23,168 bases of DNA, taken from Bacteroidota bacterium. GTDB taxonomy: Bacteria; Bacteroidota; Bacteroidia; Chitinophagales; Chitinophagaceae. Positions 8,621 to 16,184 of the stretch are shown here, piece by piece. Position 1 is the first letter of the stretch. Each line of letters opens with the position of its first letter. The notes under the pieces were generated by a model that ran no database searches, was not told the origin of the DNA, and saw only the letters and a program-made list of their open reading frames with translations. Location of the stretch: the NCBI GenBank assembly GCA_023412975.1, contig JAEZRB010000107.1, positions 1-23,168 of the forward strand, in the 5' to 3' direction. Made by a program: the position numbers and the translations under genes.

Positions 8621-10831
8621 TTAGTGTCCAAAAGGTATTAAGATAGTAAATGTTGTTCCTTCACCTTCTTTTGTTTCCATTTTCAACTCCCCGCCATGTC
8701 CGTTAATGACGATATCATAGCTCAGAGATAAACCCAGTCCGGTTCCCTGCCCGGCCGGCTTGGTGGTGAAAAAAGGTTGAAATATTTTTTCCCGAATCTT
8801 TTCCGGGATGCCGTTACCATTATCACTCACTATGATCACCACCTTGTCTTTTTCTTTTTTGGTGTCAACGAAAACAGTCGGTTCGTATTTAACTTTTTCA
8901 GCTTCGGTGAGCATCGATATTTTCTTTTCATTTACCGAATAAAATGCATTGGTGAGAAGGTTAAGGATCACCCGGCCGATATCCTGGGGTACGATGTTGA
9001 CCAACCCGGTATTGACATCAAAATCTGTTTTCATGGTGGCGTTAAAAGATTTGTCCTTAGCTCTTAAACCATGGTATGCCAGGCGTAAGTATTCATCCGC
9101 CAGCGCATTAATATCAGTTGGTTCTTTTTGGCCGCTACTGATACGTGAGTGTTGCAACATTCCTTTTACAATGCTATCAGCCCGTTTTCCATGGTGGAGT
9201 ATTTTTTCCAGGTTTTGTTTTACATCGTCGGCTATGGATTTGATCTCTTCCATGTCGCCATTCCCGATCACTTGTTTCAATTCATCCAGCAATTCACTGC
9301 TTACTTCCGAGAAGTTGTTTACAAAATTCAATGGGTTTTGAATCTCGTGGGCAATACCGGCCGTGAGTTCACCAAGGGATGCCATTTTTTCGGATTGGAT
9401 CAGTTGCTTTTGCGTGGCCTCAAGCCTATTCAGGGTATGTTCTATTTCCTGCTTTTGCTGATGCAGTACCTCATTCGCTTTTTGCTTGTTCCTGTACGCG
9501 GTAAAGGCTACTATAGCCAGTACCAGGGTCAGGCCTAACCCGATCAGCAGGGCGATCTGTCTTTCTTTTGAACGTGCATCTTTTTGTTTTTGCTCGATGC
9601 GTTGCGCCTCCTGTTTTTTCTCATACTCATAATTCATAGACAGTTCCGTCGCCTTCCGTACATTTTCCCTGCTGCGAACAGAGTCGAGAATTTGTGATCC
9701 GGTTATATAGTTTTGTAATGCGGATCGAAAATCATTTGTTTTTTCATAGCATTCCGAAAGGTCATGTCTGGCTTGTCCCACAGCTTCATCATACAGGTCC
9801 GAGTTCTGCAAAGCTGAAAGGCCTTTTTCAAAATTGGGTATAGCCTGACTATAGTTTTCCTGTGCTTTAAATAAAGTGCCCATAGCAGAATAGGCCTGGA
9901 AAATAGTAAGAGGCTGACCTGATGAATCTGCGACTGCCATTCCCTGGCGCGCTAATGTCTCCGCTTCTCCAAATTTTTTAAGGTAGATAAGGGAGCGGGA
10001 AGCTTTTGACAAACTGGCGGCTTCAATACCCTGGTCACCCATTTCCCGGCCAAGCATTGCTGCTTTCATGGCATAATCGTAGGCTTTATGTAGCTGATTA
10101 TTATTCAGGTATAATCCTGAGAGGTTGGAGTACGCATACAATTCAACTGCCTTCTCTCCCGCGCTTTTTGCATAGCTGACCGACTCAATGTATTCCTGCT
10201 CGGCCCTGCTGCTGTCTCCCATGGAAAAGTAGATTTGCCCCATATTTAAGGAGGTATAAGCCAGGTCTTCTATGTTGTTCCTGGTTTTTGCAAGCGTAAA
10301 AGCTTTTTGCTGGTACCGCAGCGCCTGGGGAAAGTTGGATTGCATCTGGTAACTAATGGCGATGTTCATATAGTCGCCGGCCAGCTCCTCTTGATACCCA
10401 TTTCGCTCAGCTACACCGATAGCCGCTTCAAAAAAGTGGATGGAAGAGTCATACATACTTTGCATGCCGTACATCATGCCGTAGGTCGACCATACATAAT
10501 TAAATCCGAGGGAGTCGTCCAGGGATTCATAAATATTTTTTGCAAGTGCGAGGTTTTCGACTGCGTGCTGGTACTCGCCTTTCATGTTGAACTTTGCGGC
10601 AAGCCTTTGTCTTGCCTCCGCTTCACCTTCTGCAAAGTTGATCTTTCCTGATTCTTCTATCACGTCTTTCAAAAAGCTGATTGCCGAATCAATATTGGTG
10701 ATGGCAGATACCTGTTGAAGTGCCTTTTTTATTTTTGCAATGCCTGGATCCGAACTATCCACTTTGGTTCCCTGGGCCAGGGAGCAGGTTGCATAAAGTA
10801 TGCAAAAAAAGGTGGCAATGATTGGTTTCAT
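8621..10831 (-). CDS. TPR-containing membrane sensor histidine kinase
   Basis: The 736-residue protein has an N-terminal signal peptide (MKPIIATFFCILYATCSLAQ). Residues of about 30-400 form a tetratricopeptide array, visible as repeated A..Y..A...A...G helices such as GDYMNIAISYQMQSNFPQA and LAYTSLNMGQIYFSMGDSS. One TM helix (about 425-447, IALLIGLGLTLVLAIVAFTA) and a coiled coil lead to HisKA with H495 (HEIQNPLNF) and a complete HATPase (N-box ILNLLTNAF, G1 DNGNGIP, G2 GQGTGLGLS). The TPR region is expected in the periplasm, where it would bind protein or peptide partners. No receiver is attached. It is the second kinase of the cluster, 35 bases after the soluble kinase and 30 bases before the propeller kinase, and its catalytic core is nearly the same as theirs. 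Confidence 0.92.
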   Translation of the reverse strand: MKPIIATFFCILYATCSLAQGTKVDSSDPGIAKIKKALQQVSAITNIDSAISFLKDVIEESGKINFAEGEAEARQRLAAKFNMKGEYQHAVENLALAKNIYESLDDSLGFNYVWSTYGMMYGMQSMYDSSIHFFEAAIGVAERNGYQEELAGDYMNIAISYQMQSNFPQALRYQQKAFTLAKTRNNIEDLAYTSLNMGQIYFSMGDSSRAEQEYIESVSYAKSAGEKAVELYAYSNLSGLYLNNNQLHKAYDYAMKAAMLGREMGDQGIEAASLSKASRSLIYLKKFGEAETLARQGMAVADSSGQPLTIFQAYSAMGTLFKAQENYSQAIPNFEKGLSALQNSDLYDEAVGQARHDLSECYEKTNDFRSALQNYITGSQILDSVRSRENVRKATELSMNYEYEKKQEAQRIEQKQKDARSKERQIALLIGLGLTLVLAIVAFTAYRNKQKANEVLHQQKQEIEHTLNRLEATQKQLIQSEKMASLGELTAGIAHEIQNPLNFVNNFSEVSSELLDELKQVIGNGDMEEIKSIADDVKQNLEKILHHGKRADSIVKGMLQHSRISSGQKEPTDINALADEYLRLAYHGLRAKDKSFNATMKTDFDVNTGLVNIVPQDIGRVILNLLTNAFYSVNEKKISMLTEAEKVKYEPTVFVDTKKEKDKVVIIVSDNGNGIPEKIREKIFQPFFTTKPAGQGTGLGLSLSYDIVINGHGGELKMETKEGEGTTFTILIPFGH

Positions 10832-10866
10832 GTTATCCAGTTATAAAAAATAAACGGTCCTTCATA

Positions 10867-11925
10867 TTATACCTGATCAACCGGCAGGAGGATCATGAAA
10901 TTGGTTTCTTCTCCTTCTCTCGTTTTCACTTTCAGTTCCCCACCATGCGCTTTTATAATATCATAACTAAGTGATAATCCAAGCCCGGTTCCCTGGCCCG
11001 TGGGTTTGGTAGTGAAAAACGGCTGAAATATTTTATCCAGTATTTTTTCCGGGATACCGTTTCCATTGTCAGCGACCGTGATCACAACCCTATCATTTTC
11101 TTTTTTGGTCGTAATGGTAACAGTAGGCTCATATTTTTCTCCCGTTGTTTCGACACCGGGGGATTTTCTTTTTTCACTAACCGCATGAAATGCATTGGTG
11201 ATTAGGTTCAGAAGTACGCGTCCTATATCCTGCGGAATAATCTTTATCATACCGATGCTATCATCAAAATTTGTTTTGGTGCTGGCATTAAATGTTTTAT
11301 CCTTCGCCCGTAAGCCGTGATAGGCCAGTCGCAGGTATTCATCGGCAAGCGCGTTGACATCCGTGGGTTCTTTTTGCCCGCTGCTGCTGCGGCTATGCTG
11401 GAGCATGCCCTTAACGATATCGCCGGCCCTTTTGCCATGAAGCAATATTTTTTCAAGATTCTGGATCACATCACTGGCAATCAATGAAGCTTTTTCCGCA
11501 TTTCCTTTATCCAGTTCCTCCTTCATTTCATCCAGCAGTTCCCTGCTTACATCTGAAAAATTGTTGACGAAATTCAGGGGGTTTTGTATCTCGTGGGCAA
11601 TGCCTGCCGTAAGTTCACCCAGGCTGGCCATTTTCTCGGATTGTATCAACTGTGCCTGTGTAGTTTTTAATTCCTCCAGGGATCTTTGCAAGGCGATATT
11701 GGCTTCTTCGATGGCTTTTCTCTTCCGTTCCAGTTCCTCGATCGTTTCTTCCAGCAATATTGCCGTAGTCCGTTTTACCGTTTCTGTTCTGTCGAGTTTG
11801 AACAATGCGATTTCCAGGTCCTTGTCGGCGTCTTTCAACAATTTTAGGATCGCGGCTTTTTGCTCTGCCGGTATATTTTCATCCTGCTGAATGGTATCGT
11901 AAATATTTTTAAGATGCGGATTCAT
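10867..11925 (-). CDS. Soluble sensor histidine kinase without a recognisable input domain
   Basis: The 352-residue product has no signal peptide or TM helix. Residues 1-60 are short helices (MNPHLKNIYDTIQQDENIPA, then KLLKDADKDLEIALFKLDRT), and 60-100 is a coiled coil. HisKA follows with H111 (IAHEIQNPLNFVNN), then HATPase boxes ILNLITNAFHAV, DNGNGIP and GQGTGLGLSLSYDI. With almost no sensory region it probably receives its signal from a partner protein. The decayed FIST sensor gene just upstream is a natural candidate for a former partner, since FIST proteins are known as signal-binding modules tied to two-component systems. The start ATG follows directly after the TAA of a 26-codon FIST-like leader ORF. 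Confidence 0.92.
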   Translation of the reverse strand: MNPHLKNIYDTIQQDENIPAEQKAAILKLLKDADKDLEIALFKLDRTETVKRTTAILLEETIEELERKRKAIEEANIALQRSLEELKTTQAQLIQSEKMASLGELTAGIAHEIQNPLNFVNNFSDVSRELLDEMKEELDKGNAEKASLIASDVIQNLEKILLHGKRAGDIVKGMLQHSRSSSGQKEPTDVNALADEYLRLAYHGLRAKDKTFNASTKTNFDDSIGMIKIIPQDIGRVLLNLITNAFHAVSEKRKSPGVETTGEKYEPTVTITTKKENDRVVITVADNGNGIPEKILDKIFQPFFTTKPTGQGTGLGLSLSYDIIKAHGGELKVKTREGEETNFMILLPVDQV

Positions 11926-12006
11926 TTATTTCCCCTTTAGAGCGATGCAACAGGTAGTAGGACTATGCATTTCGGTTGATTTTCCTTTGATTGATTTTGC
12001 CTGCAT
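11926..12006 (-). pseudogene. Second FIST N-terminal stub (26 codons)
   Basis: A short ORF reads MQAKSIKGKSTEMHSPTTCC and ends at a TAA that directly abuts the kinase ATG. Its first ten residues, MQAKSIKGKS, are identical to those of the broken FIST gene that begins at 12501, with silent differences in the DNA. It begins 2 bases after the stop of that gene's C-terminal part. The simplest reading is a tandem FIST copy reduced by deletion to its N-terminus. It is too short for an FIST fold; as a translated leader it could still couple translation to the kinase. Confidence 0.6.
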
Positions 12007-12008
12007 AT

Positions 12009-12501
12009 TTATTTTTCATTTAATGCTACCCAGCTTACGGTTGTTCCATGACTTTCACAACTGCCTTCATCCAGTTTTCCAAATTCACCCAGCGAGAAGA
12101 ATCCCAGCATCGGTTTGTTCCAGGTTTCGGCGATCCCTTCTATTTCTGTGGTGATCATAGGGCCAAAAGAGCCTAACCTTCCAATACAGGAGAAAACAAT
12201 CAGGGCATCTGCATCAGGCATATTTTTTTCCCTGATGATCCGGGTGCTGTTCACTACCGCATCGATCGCATCAAAATCAGGTGGCAGCGAGAATCTAAAA
12301 CGATCGCCTTCTTTTACCTGGCCCCCAACCATGACCGACTGGTTTTCTGTATTCCATAACAGCACAGGCCTCATGATGGGACTTCCGGAGACACGTTGGA
12401 ACTGCAAAGTGTAACTTCGGTGAGAACCCATTTTGTTTGAATTGAGCCAACTGTATCTCGATATCTTCCGGTGATTTACCTTTTATTGATTTGGCCTGCA
12501 T
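12009..12501 (-). pseudogene. FIST-domain sensor gene, internally deleted and frameshifted
   Basis: Two overlapping reading frames together resemble the two ends of one FIST (F-box and intracellular signal transduction) protein. From the ATG at 12501 the first frame reads MQAKSIKGKSPEDIEIQLAQ and continues to about FKQNGFSPK, like a FIST_N start, then loses sense. From about 12431 the second frame carries what looks like the end of FIST_C, with GGQVKEGDRFRFS, the conserved FSCIGR motif, GFFSLGEFG and a C-terminal SHGTTVSWVALNEK. Intact FIST proteins are near 380 residues; only about 160 are covered here, so some 200 or more residues plus the frame are missing. FIST proteins bind small molecules and work beside histidine kinases, which fits the soluble kinase downstream. 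The C-terminal piece could still be translated from the ATG at 12431, but it would be half a domain. Confidence 0.72.
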
Positions 12502-12884
12502 GGATGAATGTTGAAATGATCTGCAACGTCAGAATCATATAAAGCTGTAGTACACCTGAGATAAAAGTTACCCCGCGTTTATACTTGCAGAACTGATCCT
12601 TAAACCGAAATAGTTTTGAGAGGTGGCGGAGGTTGTGGGGGTTAAAACGGGGACGGTGAAATTCAACGCTTTAAATATAGATATAGTAGGTCAAATGGGC
12701 AAAAAGAATCGATGCTGGATGCAGTCGGGAGTGGAGAAGATGCCAGATGCTGGATACTGGATGCTGGATACTGGATACGGGATGCTTGATTCTGGATGCT
12801 GGATGGTGGATGTTTCTTAGAAGTTGAGATAAAAGGCAACTGGACTGACAGACGCGAGAAGATGCGGGAGTCCGGTATGTTACT
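12502..12884. other. Intergenic stretch without a gene
   Basis: These 383 bases separate the LytTR regulator (ending at 12885) from the FIST/kinase cluster, both on the minus strand. It should contain the terminator of the first and the promoter of the second. I find no clear Bacteroidetes promoter (TTTG, spacer, TAnnTTTG) on the minus strand. A weak inverted pair, ggact/agtcc (near 12842 and 12870), followed on the minus strand by a short T run, could be a terminator, but it is poor. The central part holds the 7-bp repeat array listed separately. A plus-strand reading frame at 12623-12820 is a by-product of the repeat. Confidence 0.6.
12745..12812. repeat. 7-bp minisatellite, consensus GGATRCT
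   Basis: Nine full units and a partial one follow in register: agatgct, ggatact, ggatgct, ggatact, ggatacg, ggatgct, tgattct, ggatgct, ggatggt, ggatg. Two more units (gatgct, ggatgca) occur at 12709-12721 after a short break. The period of 7 does not keep a reading frame, so it is not protein-driven. Confidence 0.9.
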
Positions 12885-13625
12885 TTACAAACCCAGCACC
12901 GCTTTCAGTTTTCCATAGCCGCCACGGCTTACTGGTACTTTAATACCTGAGCGTAGCACGGCTACATGGTTGTCCTTCTCGTAGGGGTCGATGCGGGTGA
13001 TCTGTTGCACGTTTACAATATAGGAACGATGGGAGCGCACAAACTGGTGCGCGTCGAGCAGTTGCTCAAAATAGTTCATCGTTTTATTTTTCAGGAAATA
13101 TCCCTCGTGTGTGTGGATCTTGACGTAGTCATCGGCTGCTTCCAGGTAATAGATATCGTGTGTGGGAATGATCTTGATCTTACTTCCGTTCTTGACCACG
13201 ACACGGTTATTCTGGGAGGGCGACTGTGCTGCAGTTTCCAGCAGTTCCATCGTTTTGTTTTCTGACGAAACAGCCCGCTGCTCCGACCACTTGGCTACAG
13301 CTTTGTCAAAACGCTCCTGGTTGAAAGGCTTCAGCAGATAATCGATCGCGTGAGCTTCAAAAGCCCTAATCGCGTATTCATCAAACGCGGTGGTAAAAAT
13401 TACCGCAGGTGGTAGTTCGATCAGCTCCAGCATCTCAAACCCATTGATCTTGGGCATCTGGATATCCAGGAATACAAGATCGGGCTGGTATTGCTGGATG
13501 GCTTTTATACCTTCAAACCCATCGCCACATTCAGCCATGAGTTCCAGTTGAGGATGTTTTTGCAGGTACTCCCTGACAATACTTCTGGCCAATGCCTCGT
13601 CGTCTATGATGATAACCTTACTCAT
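12885..13625 (-). CDS. LytTR-family response regulator
   Basis: The 246-residue protein has an N-terminal receiver with acidic residues D8/D9, phospho-acceptor D54 (VFLDIQMPKING), switch Thr T78/T79 (VIFTTAFDEYA) and K99 (LLKPFN). Its C-terminal LytTR DNA-binding domain (about 145-246) shows the usual marks: IYYLEAADDYVKIHT, FVRSHRSYIVNVQQI and a terminal VPVSRGGYGKLKAVL. LytTR regulators bind pairs of direct repeats one or two helical turns apart. The gene starts 17 bases after the LytS-type kinase, its obvious partner. The direct repeat upstream of the LiaF-like gene is the best candidate target, so the operon may be self-regulated. Confidence 0.95.
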   Translation of the reverse strand: MSKVIIIDDEALARSIVREYLQKHPQLELMAECGDGFEGIKAIQQYQPDLVFLDIQMPKINGFEMLELIELPPAVIFTTAFDEYAIRAFEAHAIDYLLKPFNQERFDKAVAKWSEQRAVSSENKTMELLETAAQSPSQNNRVVVKNGSKIKIIPTHDIYYLEAADDYVKIHTHEGYFLKNKTMNYFEQLLDAHQFVRSHRSYIVNVQQITRIDPYEKDNHVAVLRSGIKVPVSRGGYGKLKAVLGL

Positions 13626-13642
13626 TAACTCAAATTTCCTGT

Positions 13643-14683
13643 TTAGTGTAACTGTGGCACTTTCACAGTAGTGATAAAAACATTTTCTTTTACTTCGGTT
13701 GACAACAGGTCGTGCCTGGCAAATAACAGGTACAACCTGCGTTGCACCGATTTCAGGCCAAAGCCCGTTCCTTTTTTCGGTGATGAGGTTTCGGGGTCAA
13801 AAGGATTGCTAACCGTTAACACCAGTTCTCCTTCACCCACCCTTGTTTCCAGCCTGATCACCGTTTCACCAATCGTATCGTATAATCCAAATTTTATCGC
13901 ATTCTCCACGATGGGTTGTAGAAGCAGCGCCGGCAGTTTCATTTGCTGGGTTGCTTCCGCGATATCGATTTCTGTAGTCAACCTGTTACCGAAGCGCACT
14001 TTTTCAATATCCAGGTAGAGCTGCAGATACTGCATTTCCTCCATCAGGCTCACCCATTGCGTTTCTTCCTTTTTAAGGGTGCCGCGCAGGAAATCTGACA
14101 ATTGCTGCACCATTTTCCTGGCCTCTTCCGGCCTGATCCCGATCAGCGCATTGATCGAATTGAGGCTATTGAACAGGAAATGGGGTTGCAATTGCTGTCT
14201 CAATTTAAAAAGTTCTGCTTCGCGGGCCAGTTTCTCTGCATCAATCTTTCTTTCCTCTGCTTTCTGTTGTTCCTGCCAGGTGTACCAGTTGATCGCCATC
14301 ATGGTCACGATTCCCAGCACCAGGAAGCCGATGCTCAGCCGTATGATCACTGTTTGATGAAGGAAAACCTCATAACCCTCCATACTTCCAAGGACAAGAT
14401 CAAGCAGCCAGTTGGTGATGAGCTGCCAGAGTATAATGAGAACAATACACATGAGCAATACATTCATGTATTGTTCCCTTCCGGGCAGGTAATAACGGAT
14501 CGTATTCATGACCAGCAGGCATAATCCCAACAATAATAAATTACTGATCAGGCTATCCAGGAGCGCCGTTTTTAACGGGAAATCGAACCAATACATCAAT
14601 ACGGCATGGTCAGCCATCAATACCAGCCAGGCAATACTGAAAGTGACCAGGAAACGTCTTGTTGAAAATGGTGATGCGGGCAT
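13643..14683 (-). CDS. LytS/YehU-type membrane sensor histidine kinase (His_kinase family)
   Basis: The 346-residue protein has four TM helices (about 12-34, 43-60, 75-98, 110-132) and little outside the membrane, so it probably senses a state of the membrane or a membrane partner. A short coiled coil (WQEQQKAEERKIDAEKLARE) leads to the His_kinase motif QLQPHFLFNSLNSINALIG with H168, the phosphorylated His of this family. The ATPase part has N-box residues (QPIVENAIKFG) and a glycine-rich lid (KKGTGFGLKSVQRRL). Kinases of this class work with LytTR regulators, and one follows 17 bases downstream. The DUF4288 gene ends about 7 bases upstream. Confidence 0.94.
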   Translation of the reverse strand: MPASPFSTRRFLVTFSIAWLVLMADHAVLMYWFDFPLKTALLDSLISNLLLLGLCLLVMNTIRYYLPGREQYMNVLLMCIVLIILWQLITNWLLDLVLGSMEGYEVFLHQTVIIRLSIGFLVLGIVTMMAINWYTWQEQQKAEERKIDAEKLAREAELFKLRQQLQPHFLFNSLNSINALIGIRPEEARKMVQQLSDFLRGTLKKEETQWVSLMEEMQYLQLYLDIEKVRFGNRLTTEIDIAEATQQMKLPALLLQPIVENAIKFGLYDTIGETVIRLETRVGEGELVLTVSNPFDPETSSPKKGTGFGLKSVQRRLYLLFARHDLLSTEVKENVFITTVKVPQLH

Positions 14684-14690
14684 TTATTGA

Positions 14691-15050
14691 TCAGGTCAGT
14701 TGTAACAATTGGGTGATTTCATTTCCTACGATATTACCGGCTTTTTGATTAACCGTATAGATATATGCATCGGCATTTTCCCTTTCTTCTATCCTGGAAT
14801 AGAGTTCAGCACCATCAATAAGTTCATTGAGAAGATAGAGCTCACTGATGTTGATAAACTGCCATTGCACCAGTTGTTCTTTACGGTTGTAAAAGGTTTC
14901 TTCTTCCTGCTGCCCCATTTCTTTTGCCCTATGAAAAGCTTCCTGCCGCGACCCTGCGGATACCAGCCTTAGCTGTTCATCAAATTGCGGCGTGTGAGTC
15001 CCTTCACCACAGATAATTTGGAATACCATTTTTGCCAAATACCAGTTCAT
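14691..15050 (-). CDS. DUF4288-like small protein
   Basis: The 119-residue soluble protein begins MNWYLAKMVFQIICGEG and shows WYLAK...F...A.S..EA..KA..., the pattern of DUF4288, a small domain of unknown function. Conserved-looking parts are the N-terminal strand WYLAKMVFQI, the segment LRLVSAGSRQEAFHRAKEMG and a second strand WQFINISELYLL. There is no signal peptide, TM helix or catalytic motif. It sits between the LiaF-like gene (72 bases upstream) and the LytS-type kinase (about 7 bases downstream), so it is co-transcribed with the signalling pair and may modulate it. The family name is likely; the role is unknown. Confidence 0.72.
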   Translation of the reverse strand: MNWYLAKMVFQIICGEGTHTPQFDEQLRLVSAGSRQEAFHRAKEMGQQEEETFYNRKEQLVQWQFINISELYLLNELIDGAELYSRIEERENADAYIYTVNQKAGNIVGNEITQLLQLT

Positions 15051-15122
15051 AGTTCATGTTTTAAGATAATTGTATCTGTACCGTTGCTACTAAACGGGCC
15101 TGCTCTTACCTCATCTTAACTA

Positions 15123-15920
15123 TTAATAACTCTTGATCTCAATCCCTCCAAATATCATCGTCCCTTTTAGTACAAGCGTCTTGGTGGGTGTATCGCTTAG
15201 GGTGGTTAGTTTTCGTTTATCATTTATCCCGCCGAAAATGTTGACGGCTTCTGATTTGATGGCCCAGTTAGATGGAACGATCAGGGTGGCTCCTCCAAAG
15301 ATGGCGGTGACTTCCAACACGGCAGGAGTGGTCATATCGCATTGCGTGAGATCAAGCTCGCAACCCCCGAAAATATTCACCACATCCCCTCCTCTGAAGT
15401 TTTTTGAGAGTATTATTTTCTTCGTACCTGAAAATACATTGACAGAATCTAAAACATCATCTTCGGTATGTGGTGCCTGGTAAATTCCTTCACTTACCGG
15501 AACGGCTGAATTACCATCGGTCAAATGTCTGGACCGGTTATGGCTAAAACAGGTCTTACGTGGCCGAATAATGAAGAATACCCCGATAATGATCAGGATA
15601 AGCGGCCAGATATGCCGCCGCATCTCTCCTTGCATTACAAATTCATTTACCAGGAAAAATCCGCCAATGATCATCGGGATGAACCAGCCAAAGTCGCGAA
15701 AACCGTTTTTGAAACCGATGAAAAGCCCGATTGCGATTAGCAACATTTGCCAGCTAAACAACCAGTTGGGAACCGGTACCCCCATACTCCGCGCTAATGC
15801 CAGTCCACCAATAGCAAGCAAAAAAATGCCTGTCCAGACATTACCCCGGCCATCATGAAGATTTCCCCGCCTGTCACCCCTGTCCCTTCTTTCCTCATCA
15901 TAATTTCTCATTTCGTTCAT
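15123..15920 (-). CDS. LiaF-like membrane protein (LiaI/LiaF TM region plus LiaF C-terminal domain)
   Basis: The 265-residue protein has a charged, Arg-rich cytoplasmic N-terminus (NYDEERRDRGDRRG) and four TM helices (about 28-45, 52-70, 79-94, 103-118). A C-terminal domain (about 145-265) has repeated beta turns VNVFSGTKK, VVNIFGGCEL, VTAIFGGATL, AVNIFGGIN and TMIFGGIEIKS. This is the layout of LiaF-like proteins, which in Firmicutes hold an envelope-stress kinase in check. Here it opens an operon with DUF4288, LytS-type kinase and LytTR genes, so a similar checking role toward the kinase is plausible but inferred. ATGs exist at residues 1 and 4; the first is used here. Confidence 0.88.
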   Translation of the reverse strand: MNEMRNYDEERRDRGDRRGNLHDGRGNVWTGIFLLAIGGLALARSMGVPVPNWLFSWQMLLIAIGLFIGFKNGFRDFGWFIPMIIGGFFLVNEFVMQGEMRRHIWPLILIIIGVFFIIRPRKTCFSHNRSRHLTDGNSAVPVSEGIYQAPHTEDDVLDSVNVFSGTKKIILSKNFRGGDVVNIFGGCELDLTQCDMTTPAVLEVTAIFGGATLIVPSNWAIKSEAVNIFGGINDKRKLTTLSDTPTKTLVLKGTMIFGGIEIKSY

Positions 15921-15996
15921 GTTGCTTGTAAATTTTATATAAAACTAAGCGCCGCTACGCTAAAAGCCAACAGGGATTGGGCGATCTGGAATTGAT

Positions 15997-16030
15997 TATC
16001 GGTGAAATGTCGTCTTGTATCGGTGAAATG
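15997..16030. promoter_or_regulatory. 13-bp direct repeat with 21-bp period, candidate LytTR operator
   Basis: Two identical copies of tatcggtgaaatg lie at 15997-16009 and 16018-16030, 8 bases apart. They sit 77-110 bases upstream of the LiaF-like start (15920) and 155-188 bases upstream of the divergent amidohydrolase start. LytTR regulators bind direct repeats whose centres are about two helical turns (21 bp) apart. This spacing matches, and a LytTR gene is in the operon. The rest of the divergent intergenic region (15921-16184) contains a perfect AT palindrome ttttatataaaa near 15934 and no gene. Confidence 0.6.
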
Positions 16031-16184
16031 CAGGTGCCGGGTAAAAAGAGAAATGGAATCAGGCATACCGGGTGGTGATTTAAGGGTCAACCCTGTTCAC
16101 TTATTGAATAGGTAGCAGGTCTTAATTACGATTTGAGTCTTATATTTAATTTTTGATTCCATCAATCCACTAAAAACATCATTT

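Noticed and set aside
12623..12820. Plus-strand 65-codon frame with repeated MLD/GYW-like residues
   Set aside because: It is a translation of the 7-bp DNA repeat; the period does not hold a frame and there is no start context or homology.
12842..12875. Inverted pair ggact/agtcc after the LytTR gene as terminator
   Set aside because: Stem of 5 bp with a long loop and a poor T run; mentioned only as a weak possibility.
16140..16165. Possible Bacteroidetes -7 promoter element (taatttttg) before the amidohydrolase gene
   Set aside because: Only a near match to TAnnTTTG, with no TTTG at the right spacing; too weak to call.
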